Shown here: piece after piece, positions 33,862-64,000 of the stretch
Position numbering within the stretch: position 1 is the stretch's first letter
How the letters are laid out: every line of letters starts with the position of its first letter
Source of the DNA: Echiichthys vipera
Taxonomy: Eukaryota; Chordata; Actinopteri; Perciformes; Trachinidae
DNA length: 64,000 nt
Assembly: GCA_963691815.1 (NCBI GenBank)
Contig: OY829658.1
Span: 19,439,971-19,503,970, forward strand
Direction: 5' to 3'
Translations under genes and position numbers: made by a program
The notes under the pieces: model-generated
The model's input: only the letters and a program-made list of their open reading frames with translations
Databases searched by the model: none
Told to the model about the DNA's origin: nothing

Positions 33862-36612
33862 ATGTTTAAAAACACGTTTCAAAGCGGATTCTTGTCTATT
33901 TTATACAGCATCGGCAGCAAACCCCTTCAGATATGGGATAAAAAGGTGAGCAGCGACACAGAAAGAATGCTATGAACCTAATGTAGCTTCCGTTAGCTCG
34001 TCGTGCTAAAGCTAAGTAACGTTAGAGTCAATGTTATGTGTCTTGGGCTTAACGCTTGATAATATCAAAACCCTCAGAATAAAGGTAAAGTTAATAGACG
34101 TCCTGCTTTAGATATTACGACAGTTCTTTATTGCGTTTTCAAATTTCTTCCCAGTTCATGTTTCCTGTTATCAATTTTTGAAACTAAACACAGGTTACAG
34201 TCGTGTTTAAAGGTATCAGTAGTGATCTGAATGTAATGTGGGGGGTCTTGTGGTGCTGATAAAATATGAAAATATGTATTAACTTGATGTTGTTAATTCA
34301 AACACTACTTTCTATCCATAAAGCCCCCAGCTCTCATTTAACTATAGCAGGATGCAGGCTGGGCTGAAAGGTGCTGTTACCAAGCAACAGTTAAGAAGAG
34401 AAACAGAATTAGTTGTTTGAGGTTAGCTAACTTTCAACACTTTGACAATATATGCTAATATTAATTGACTTTATCATCCTGATATCAGCATCTGAACAGG
34501 ATTTTAGAGGCCAATACCAATGCTAATATTTGAAAGATAATAATAAATATGATTAAATGATAGTCATTTGTAACATTATTGTGATAAGGGGCCTTCAAAT
34601 GTGTGTTTTCAAGACCAAGATTTATCAGTTGTAAAATAAACAAACTCTCAGGTTGGAAAACTAACTTAATGACTAACAGTGAAGCTGTTTCTAAATTAAC
34701 TCAAACATAATCTTTGTCATGTCTGTACTGCAATTTCTTGTCATATTTTGTGTGACATATACACTAATAAAGATAAAGCTGCAATACACTAATATATCAT
34801 TCAGCCCTGAGATGTATTACAGGCGACAACTACAAGACTCATCACTGTAACTTGTATTCAAAATGAGGAAAATTGAATGGCCCAAGCTTTCTAACAGGCG
34901 TTATAGGCACTGGATTTTATTTGTTTTAAAGCTCTCGCTAGTTTCTTATCATCCTATATCAATTCTTTAGTATCTTTTAATGCAAATCTCCATCATACAC
35001 GCTCAAAGGACGCTCACATTGCAGGTTCCCTCTGTTAACACCAAATTATTAAGCTCTTGCTTTTCTCACTGTGCACCTGCAACCTGGAGCACTCTGCAAA
35101 ACCACCTGAAACTTACCACAACCTTATCATTAGGATAATTTAAATCCATAACTTATTTTCCGTCTGATTGCTCCTGTTTTTAACTTGATTTCTCTCTTTT
35201 CATTATTCTGTGTTACTTTAATTTTCTGATATTTCAGATTTGCTTATGTATTTTTCAAATGTTTTGTGATTTTATCTGGCTATATTGCAAATGAAGTTGC
35301 TCCTCAGTATGTTCCTGAGTTTAAATAAAGGTTATAAATAAATAAATAAATAAATAAATATCTCTGAGCTTGAATGATGTTGAAGGCGCTCTCTTACCAA
35401 TGGAGATACAGCTTGATCTTTCCATATTAACCTTTAGAAAAACAATATTTCTGTGTTCCCAGGTTAGGAACGGTCACATCAAGAGAATCACAGACAATGA
35501 CATCCACTCGCTGGTGTTGGAGGTTGAGGGGACAAACGTCAGGTGAGTTTGTGTCTGTTTAACGGAATCCTCAGATCAGGTCAACTCATTCAAGCTTTAG
35601 TCGCCCCCATTCATCACCCTTGTCTTTGTTATTTCTTCTACTCCCTGCAGTACCACGTATATAACATGTCCTGCAGATCCGAAGAAGACACTGGGCATCA
35701 AGCTTCCTTTTCTCGTCATGATCATCAAAAACCTCAAGAAGTATTTCACCTTTGAAGTCCAGGTAGGGCATTCCTGCAGATACAGACCACTTCCGTGAAT
35801 GGTGGCAGAAATAAACAAATGCGTGCTCATGCATATTTGCATCATTTATAGGCTTCATTCATGCTCAGTCACTTATGCTTTTTCCTAATCTTTTACAACT
35901 TACAGGTGTTAGATGATAAAAACGTTCGCCGGCGGTTTCGGGCGAGTAACTATCAAAGCACGACACGAGTGAAGCCGTTTATCTGCACCATGCCTATGAG
36001 GCTGGATGACGGCTGGAACCAGATTCAGTTCAACCTGTCAGACTTCACCAGGAGGGCCTATGGGACCAATTACATCGAGACACTGCGTGTACAGGTTAGT
36101 GCACTGAGACGGACGAGGGACCAGCTGCCTGCAGGTGCTTCTTGCAGTAATGTAACTGAGGGATTTGATTCTTCAGAAAGCAATTTTCCTTTTTAGTCTT
36201 TTGCCATGACGTTTTTATATTTAAAAGATTATTTTGTGTTTTTGTGACTTACAGTGAATGTCTATGACTGTGTCCTCCTGTTACTAATGTCTGACCTGTT
36301 TTCTTCTCAGATCCATGCTAACTGTCGAATAAGGAGAGTGTATTTCTCAGACAGACTGTACTCTGAAGACGAGCTCCCGGCAGAGTTTAAACTCTATCTG
36401 CCTGTCCAGAACCAGAAAGCCAAGGTGAAACACACACACACACACTACATATAACCACATAATTATGTCCTTGTTACATATGGTAATATTTTATCTCCGA
36501 TATCTCTCTGATGACAACTGTGGTCACATAACTAGTTTAGAAAGTGGATATGTGGATTTTAGACATTTGTCTAACACTTGTCCTTTTATGTGTTTGTTTC
36601 TTACAGCAATAG
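33862..36612 (+). CDS. cfap20: Cilia- and flagella-associated protein 20
   Basis: Axonemal microtubule inner protein at the doublet inner junction, needed for ciliary motility and tubulin glutamylation (family knowledge). Exons: 33862-33945, 35463-35542, 35651-35762, 35906-36094, 36311-36424, 36607-36612. The last exon contributes only one codon and the stop (CAA TAG). The phases agree and give 194 residues; human CFAP20 has 193. The protein begins [20 protein letters not shown] and runs almost identical to human, including [34 protein letters not shown] and [15 protein letters not shown], to the end KAKQ. The only length difference is one extra Gln near the C-terminus (QNQKAKQ against QNKAKQ). 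Such identity suggests strong purifying selection. X-box-like sites lie upstream and in intron 1. dgat1 follows tail to tail. Confidence 0.98.
34376..34388 (+). promoter_or_regulatory. X-box-like site in cfap20 intron 1
   Basis: GTTACCAAGCAAC fits the RFX consensus GTNRCC, one-base spacer, RGYAAC at every defined position. It lies 431 bp downstream of exon 1 in the first intron. Confidence 0.55.
34985..35362 (+). pseudogene. LINE 3' fragment in cfap20 intron 1
   Basis: Conceptual translation shows TRSKDA in one frame, then [16 protein letters not shown] and [14 protein letters not shown] in another. This is the familiar C-terminal block of L2/jockey-type fish LINE polyproteins, with a frameshift. 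It is followed by an untranslated tail ending TAAATAAAGGTTATAAATAA and an AAAT repeat to about 35362, as expected for a LINE 3' end. Confidence 0.65.
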
Positions 36613-36764
36613 ATTGTCACCCTGCACTGTTACCCCAGACCTGATGTGGAGTATAGATTTAACATTTATCTTTGTGTAGACTTATGATGAACTTTAAATC
36701 TTGTAATATTGTCATTTTGAAACTATGAGTTTTGAGTTTTGCCGTCTTGTGTTGCTCTCTGCAC

Positions 36765-36770
36765 AATAAA
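36765..36770 (+). terminator. Polyadenylation signal of cfap20
   Basis: AATAAA 153 bases after the cfap20 stop codon, with a GT/T-rich stretch just downstream. It is the first AATAAA after the stop. Confidence 0.8.
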
Positions 36771-36789
36771 GTTTTTTATGGACTCATCA

Positions 36790-39164
36790 GTCCTCACATT
36801 TTTCACTGCACACTGTAGTGGTTTAAATATGATAGTATCTCTAGTATTACAACTTAATATTGGCTAGTACATTGATTAATACTTTTTCCTTGCAATAGCC
36901 ACAATAGTTAAGAAAACAACATTCTACAGCAACAATGTTAAATGTGCTGACAAATAACCAGGACATTGAGGATACTGCTAATAGAAGGAAGGCCCAGATC
37001 TTGTTTTTAAAAACACAAATAAAAATAGACAAGTCCATTCATCAAATATAAATAATCTTTATCAAATGACACAAATAATTTCAAGTTAAAATGATTTGCA
37101 TTCCCAAAACATATAATCTTTGTTTCACTTTGGATTTCTGTATACAGTATGGACAGATCACTAATACATTTATTTACTACATGTTGCATCACACAGCAAT
37201 CCAAAGAACAAAATTAACTCTTGAAAGACAGTTCAACTTAAAGCTGCATCTTCAGCATTTTCAATTCATACTGCAAGAGTAGACATAGTGCAGCAATAAT
37301 CTGGAAGCAGGAAGGGCAGGTGGATAAAAGAGCACAAAACAAATTAAGCAGGAGATGCAACATATTTCTCGGATGAATTTTGATTACGTCCAAAGCTGAG
37401 TCAATGACAATTTTGATGCTAAACTCAGAGGAAATCCCACAAAAACACAAAGCAAGCAGCATTAAAAGTCAACAGCTCAATCTTGTTAATGTATTTTTCA
37501 CTAAATAAAACAATAAGAATTTGTTCTGAATTTCCGTTCACACTATTTCACTGTGATTTTACTTTTTAGTGTTTTTCCACCAGAGTAAAAAGAGTGCACT
37601 GGAACATATTCTGCTTAGACAGCAACTATTGGCATTGAGATACAAGAGTTGTCAAAATGTTGCCAAACATTGTTGCTTCATGTGCTGCTTCAGGAATAAT
37701 CCTCAGATATTCACTCTCTATGAAAAAATCTACATGGTACAAATGTCATGCACTCACGGCTGCAGTTTATAAAGTTCACAGATTCTAAACTGGTCACATT
37801 TGTTGATAAATATTGGTCAGATTAACAGTTATTAAAGCTGCCATTTGTGCAGTTAAATACCAATAACGTGGTGCCGTTTATGCATGACACTAAAATAAAA
37901 TATTATTTTCTTGAAAACAGAAATTACTGCTTCAGAATTGATAGATTCTATAATGGTTAGGTTTCGTTTGGACGTTGATTTAAGCTGTGCGCAGTAAGTC
38001 TTCAGTTCCCAAATACTTTATAACACCAGGCATAAATGCATTGAGAATCTTTTGGCTACATAGAATAAGGTTATGGACTTTTGTCTTTTTACGTAAAACA
38101 ATTGTTATATATATTTTTCCTTGAGTTTATGAATCTTTTTTTTACAGCAGGCACGTATACATTTCAATAAGGAATTCCAACACAGTATTTTTGACATCTA
38201 GCCTAAGAATTTAACAACAGTGTTTTCCCTGAAATGTGATCAACAAGGAAAGAGGACAAATCTTAATAAAAAAGAAAAGGAAAAGGCTCCGATTTAACAT
38301 GATCAGTCATCTGTCAGTATGTATTTGGGACACAGATTAAAAAGTAAGAAAGTAAAATATAAGGAACATCTTCCTGCATTAACTATTATATGGCAATATA
38401 ATATATGGCAATAATAATAATCAATAATAATCTTTTAATAAGGTCAAACCGAGAAATAAAATCTTTAGAATCTAAATACTGAAAAAACTTGTGGCGTGAA
38501 GAAGCTGTTTACTGCAGCTGCTGTTTTACATTGAAACTAACTGAAATTCTGCCAAACCTTATACAAGCAAATCACAAAACATACAAATTATTTGAACAAA
38601 ACATAGTTTCCTTACACGATTGATATAAAGAATACATTCGTAGTATATTGCTTTAGTCAACAGCATGCATCTCTTTAAAGTGCAAAAAAAACATTCATTG
38701 GTTCAAATCAGTAAATCGACTACAGCATTGAATCATTTAAAATAAAATATAAATTATAATTTGGCACAACATAACTGCAGACAGTCGCATCAACAAATAC
38801 ATTTATATAAAGTATAAAATAAACCATCTGATAAATCAAATGCAACACAAAAAGACACTAAAGCCAAGACAAATAAAACACCTGTGTCTTATAGTGTGAC
38901 ACTCTTGCATTGATGTTTGGATTTGAGAGAAGAGGCTGACTGTAGGTTCATGATTGCACAAATAAAGTCACAACAACGTCCTTTTCTCCTTCACTTTTTA
39001 GCTTCTCTGCCTTCAGTTTCCGGCCTTTAACCATTTTTGTTTAACACATTTTATTATAAATGTCTGTAATACTCAACAACTGCACTGCAATGTGTTTAAA
39101 ACACATTCCAAGTTTTTAGGCCTTAGCTTGTAGAAATAAACTCTTAATCTGGCGTCACCCTCTC
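36790..39164. other. AT-rich region between convergent cfap20 and dgat1
   Basis: About 2.4 kb of AT-rich sequence with many short ORFs that lack protein-like composition. No repeat family was recognised. It lies beyond the likely 3' ends of both genes, unless dgat1 uses a distal polyadenylation site. Confidence 0.5.
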
Positions 39165-39170
39165 TTTATT
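39165..39170 (-). terminator. Candidate polyadenylation signal of dgat1
   Basis: TTTATT on the + strand reads AATAAA on the - strand, in the context GGCAATAAAGAG, about 730 bases after the dgat1 stop codon. Other sites may be used. Confidence 0.4.
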
Positions 39171-39897
39171 GCCTTTAGATACAAAAAAGTGACTTCTCAA
39201 CCAATGTTATAGAAACATTTCACATCAGCTCTTTGGAGGCAGGATCCGCATCCGGCTTGTTCTCGCTTGGCAGTGGTTCACATTGGTTGCACACAAAGGT
39301 GTGCACATTTTCACCAGCTCGAGGAGTGCATGGTTACAAGCGGTGTTTCCACTTTTGAGTACAGGTCCGTGAAAAAAATAAATTGCATCTAACCTTTGTT
39401 TGAGGTCATCAACCAGCAATATTGGCCACTTTAGGAAACTGTAGCCCCCCACGTTTAGTTTTGTTTCTGCGTAAGATAAAATCTAACAAATCTAGCAGTT
39501 AAGGGTCAATTCCAATAACAGAGATCTAAGTGCTATTTCACTATGGGTCCAGGATCATTTGTCTGTAGTTGAAACGTCCAACGCTAGATACAGAAATTAA
39601 GAGTGGGTTGTGACTGTTGGCCCTGAGGTTTGCTAATACACAAGGCTGACAACAAACAATGTTTGTCCTACTGAAGTGGAATACCGCTTCAAAGCAAGCA
39701 CTTCTCATGTTATAAGAATCATTTCCTGACATGGTTCAATTCTCTTTAGTGCAAAAATCAAAAACAATTTTCCTCTTTCAGCTGCTTTCAATGACACGTT
39801 CATATTAGCAGAGCTTTCTCATCAAGTCACCTTAACTTGCTCTACATTCACTCACTCCAGTTGTCCTGCATGCTGGTGTGGCTGTGTGTGTTTGGTA

Positions 39898-54053
<14,156 letters not shown>

Positions 54054-54416
54054 TTCAGCGGCTTCTTCAGTCACGCAGCTTTTACCTGCTTGACATCACT
54101 GCTGGTTTATCTGTTTCCATCCGTAGCGTTACATCAAGAGCTCGATGATAAGTCTCAAGTCGCGTCAGTGCTGGTTATGATAAGGCGTTTCATTTCATCA
54201 CCACTACAGCTCAAGTTGCAATTGGCATTGAGGGTTGCCAGGTCTGGGCTTTCAACTGACATCCCCCTATCGAGCCTATGTCCCAATTTCATTTCCGGAT
54301 AAGCTGTAACAACTGATGAGATTTACTTGAGGATAGGGGCATATATGAATTAATTAATGCTGTATTTTGAACATGTGTATAAAATAAACAAAAAGATACG
54401 GAACAAAAACACAATA

Positions 54417-54767
54417 TTAAAGGTTGAATATGCAGAATCTTTATTAAAAACGGTGTTTTGCAAGGTACAGAATAAAAGAATTGCCAAATATATTTAGTCT
54501 GAATTAATATTTAACATTTTACACAAAACGGTAACAGCTAATGGTAACTGTCAGTCAAACTCTTTTGCAATACTTGTTTTTATGGTGCGATTTGCCGGAG
54601 GGGACGGGTTCAAACAGGCTCAAACAGACTCCGGTCTCCTGTAGACTACTGGGCCGGGTCGGATGAACCTGCCAACCCGAGTGCTGGAATTATTTTCTGT
54701 TGATGCGACTACGATCTTGAGACCCTAGATGGAGGTGTTCTGCTCATTCTACATATTCAACCTTTAA
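54417..54767. mobile_element. Short inverted-repeat element (MITE) with TTAA ends
   Basis: About 351 bp. The outer 22 bp on each side are inverted repeats with one mismatch (left TTAAAGGTTGAATATGCAG, right mirrored with T for C). The TTAA at both ends suggests a TTAA target. It contains the AATAAA visible on the - strand near 54431, so that hexamer is probably not a gene's poly(A) signal. Confidence 0.75.
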
Positions 54768-54817
54768 CATTTCTGAAAAGCAATAGGACGAAGCCAAAGC
54801 TTATTCAATCCTACTAT

Positions 54818-55110
54818 CCATCCATCCATCTTCAACCGCTTGTCCCTATCGGGGTCACAGGGGGCTGGAGCGGAGCCCAGCTGACATCAGACGTGAGGCA
54901 GGGTACACCCTGGATAGGACGCCGGTCTATCACAGGGACATAGAGATAAACTGAGACAGAATTTAGAGTTATCAATTAACCTCAACACGTGCACGTCTTT
55001 GGACTGTGGGAGGAAGCTGAAGAACCCGGAGAAAACCCACGCAGACATGGGGAGAACATGCAAACTCCACACAGAAGGGCCCCAGACAGGATTCAAACAA
55101 GGCGACAGGG
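54818..55110 (+). mobile_element. LINE-type dispersed teleost repeat, 3' part
   Basis: Contains CAACCGCTTGTCCCTATCGG, GGTCACAGGGGGCTGGAGC, CAGGGTACACCCTGGATAGG, TCTTTGGACTGTGGGAGGA, AACCCGGAGAAAACCCACGC and CATGGGGAGAACATGCAAAC in this order. This block is one of the commonest dispersed repeats in teleosts. I attribute it to the 3' region of an L2/Maui-like LINE; the class is from memory. Confidence 0.65.
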
Positions 55111-55203
55111 CTAACCACAACACAACTGTGCTGCCCTTTCTCCACTACTATAAAATAATAATCATAATGAATGACTTCATACTTATATATTTAACACATT
55201 TTG

Positions 55204-55204
<1 letters not shown>

Positions 55205-55271
<67 letters not shown>

Positions 55272-55272
55272 A

Positions 55273-55340
<68 letters not shown>

Positions 55341-55346
55341 CACACA
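55205..55346. repeat. CA microsatellite with CGCA and TACA interruptions
   Basis: About 142 bp directly after the LINE-type repeat. Confidence 0.98.
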
Positions 55347-55437
55347 GACAGACACCACAAAAAAGAAAACATGCAAATTTACAGATGTTTATATAGAAAA
55401 TAAATAATGCAAACAAATATTTTTTTTCATCCCATAC

Positions 55438-55628
55438 CTTGTGAAACCATATTTTAAATCATATTTTTTAATTTTAAACTGGGTCATAATTGCAAAATCT
55501 GGAATCTTTGCCTCATCCATTTGTCCTACTTTGAATACATACTCTTGAAATATCTGTCGTCCTTCTAGAGTCCAGTCTGGGTCTTCTTGAAGTTTGGAGA
55601 ATAACTTCTGTCTATTTAAATATGACAT
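55438..55628 (-). CDS. Unrecognised exon-like ORF between dgat1 and tbc1d20
   Basis: An ATG at 55628, preceded directly by an in-frame TAA, opens 63 codons of varied protein-like composition (begins MSYLNRQKLFSKLQ; contains DPDWTLEGRQIFQEY and VGQMDEAKIPDF). The frame then runs into CACAAG/GTATGG, a good splice-donor sequence, and stays open about 16 codons beyond. I do not recognise the product. It lies upstream of dgat1 on the same strand and head to head with tbc1d20. No downstream exon of matching phase could be found with confidence. It could be the first coding exon of a small gene, a transposon-derived fragment, or chance. Confidence 0.3.
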
Positions 55629-56156
55629 TTAGTTGTTGGGAGTCAATGATTTAGGCGAAGTTAGGATTTGATTGTATGTAACCAAGCGCCACCTGCGAGA
55701 CAAAACTCAGGGCACACACATCTCATCTTCCAATTCTGTCCTAAAATGACCCGAGATCCAGGACTTTACCTTTGGCAGCAGCCGTATTGCTAAACGTACA
55801 TAACTTTAATGTAAATAGCCAACATGTAATGCAACACAATCATGCCTTCAAGATCTCACCATTGCACTTTAATCTATTGTGATGGATTAAAGTAAACTAT
55901 TTACGGTATATTCAAGAATATTACATGAATCTTGAAATTACATACTGATATCTATTTAACTATATTTTAACTGATATTAAGTTTTTGTTTTTCACTTGTA
56001 AGATTCAGTAACACTCAATATTAAGTGCTTTATTTTGTGTTTTGCTTTATTTTCTCATTGTTGTAAATACATGATTGACTTTTAGTTTAGTAGAGAAAGT
56101 ACAAGAAAGGTAGTGCACACAACAAATGCAGAATTGTCCATAATATCATACTTTTC

Positions 56157-56157
<1 letters not shown>

Positions 56158-56203
<46 letters not shown>

Positions 56204-56204
56204 G
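56158..56204. repeat. TAA trinucleotide repeat
   Basis: About 15 AAT/TAA units between the unrecognised ORF and the tbc1d20 promoter. Confidence 0.95.
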
Positions 56205-56405
56205 AATAACTAAACAGCTGCTATATTGTTCTATACCGTCACCTTGTGGAAAATGTAAAAACATTCCGAGTGAATAATGGTTTCTTTGCTTATTCATTTC
56301 ATAATTGCTTTTATAACAGAAGAAAACAAACAACCCACTATTGCTCAAATATCCAAACTACAAAACTACAGTCAGGTTTGGTTGCAGTGCGAGTCGATGG
56401 GAGAG

Positions 56406-56410
56406 CCAAT
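56406..56410 (+). promoter_or_regulatory. CCAAT box upstream of tbc1d20
   Basis: CCAAT in the context GAGCCAATAG, 226 bp upstream of the tbc1d20 start codon and 17 bp before a CACGTG E-box. The positions suit a TATA-less promoter. Confidence 0.4.
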
Positions 56411-56426
56411 AGAAATCATGGCTTGG

Positions 56427-56434
56427 GTCACGTG
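56427..56434 (+). promoter_or_regulatory. GTCACGTG E-box upstream of tbc1d20
   Basis: GTCACGTG is the core shared by USF and TFEB/TFE3 (CLEAR-type) sites. It lies about 200 bp before the tbc1d20 start codon, next to a CCAAT box. Confidence 0.45.
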
Positions 56435-56584
56435 TTATATCTGCCCAATTTGAGCGTAGCGTGAGGATTTCACGGTAGGTTGATTCTCCGAGGGACAGCT
56501 GTTAAGAGAAACGTCCGCGTATAGCCAAACATTTTCCTTATTTTCACCTGTTTAGAGACATATTTTTTAATTGTTAGTTTGCCT

Positions 56585-56626
56585 ATGGCACAACACAAAC
56601 GTCGCCATTCAATAGCCGGCTTTTAA
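56585..56626 (+). CDS. Short upstream ORF in the tbc1d20 leader
   Basis: ATG GCA ... TTT TAA, 13 codons (MAQHKRRHSIAGF), ending 5 bases before the tbc1d20 start codon and in a different frame. If the transcript starts upstream of 56585, ribosomes would meet this ATG first. Whether it is in the mRNA is not shown. Confidence 0.35.
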   Translation: MAQHKRRHSIAGF

Positions 56627-56631
56627 AAGGG

Positions 56632-63539
<6,908 letters not shown>

Positions 63540-63907
63540 GTGAGGGGAGAAAAGTTGAAACTAAATATGGTTAATAATAATTATAATGATGTTACTAGTC
63601 TGCATCCACATTAGCTGAATGGGTCATCATGCAGGGTCATACTTCAGTCATAATTATGAGCAGAATCCATATGTTAGAGTTTTGTCCAAAACTCTTGTAT
63701 GTTATTGTTCTATCAATCAACTAATCAATTACTTGACTAATGCCCCTACAGGTGTGCTCAGTCATTTAATCAGAACATATGACACTAATGCAAAAGTTTA
63801 CCACATAAATTTTTTTTTATGACTGGGTGGTGTGATGTAATTCCGGCAGCAACCAAGAGGGGGGGCTCTAAAAACACAGACACACACACAGACTCAGTGG
63901 TGTGTGT

Positions 63908-63948
<41 letters not shown>

Positions 63949-64000
63949 CGTGTGTGAGACCCTTTTTCCACATTTTATATTTTTGAGGAGGAAACATTGA
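63540..64000 (+). other. Start of tbc1d20 intron 8, with TG array
   Basis: GTGAGG donor at 63540. The rest is non-coding, with a TG/CGTG array at about 63899-63958. No further tbc1d20 exon is visible before the window ends. Confidence 0.75.

Noticed and set aside
54431..54436. AATAAA on the - strand, considered as the 3' end of a small gene starting at 55628
   Set aside because: The hexamer is inside the inverted-repeat element at 54417-54767, whose two ends contain related sequence.

Overview
The window is nuclear DNA from a ray-finned fish, most likely a percomorph teleost. Five multi-exon genes with GT-AG introns encode recognisable vertebrate proteins. The non-coding DNA carries repeats typical of teleosts: very long TG/CA arrays, tRNA-derived SINEs, short terminal-inverted-repeat elements and LINE tails. 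I cannot name the species. There is one 200-base assembly gap (1301-1500).

Layout from left to right: (1) 1-17282, slc45a4 on the + strand. Thirteen coding exons are present from 8379 onward; the 5' coding exon or exons are not visible. (2) 17283-26270, slc45a4 3' flank and intergenic DNA. (3) 26271-28142, gpr20, an orphan class A GPCR, on the - strand in four coding exons. (4) 33862-36612, cfap20 on the + strand, six exons, complete, with RFX X-box-like sites upstream and in intron 1. (5) 39898-54053, dgat1 on the - strand, seventeen coding exons, complete. (6) 56632 to beyond 63539, tbc1d20 on the + strand, eight coding exons; the last part, including the expected C-terminal membrane anchor, lies past the window end. 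gpr20/cfap20 and dgat1/tbc1d20 are head to head; cfap20/dgat1 are tail to tail.

The genes do not form one pathway. They are a sugar/polyamine-type MFS carrier, an orphan receptor, an axonemal microtubule inner protein, the ER triacylglycerol-synthesising acyltransferase, and a Rab1 GTPase-activating protein of the ER. From my knowledge of the human genome, SLC45A4 and GPR20 are neighbours on 8q24.3 and DGAT1 is on the same arm, while CFAP20 (chr 16) and TBC1D20 (chr 20) are elsewhere, so this is a partly conserved, partly rearranged block.

I found no RNA gene, CRISPR array, intact autonomous transposon or convincing new system. The points most worth a second look are the split gpr20 coding sequence, three X-box-like sites around cfap20, a perfect 42-bp palindrome at the end of a 250-bp TG array, a tbc1d20 splice donor that runs directly into a 120-bp CA array, and several unexplained exon-like ORFs on the - strand in and near dgat1.
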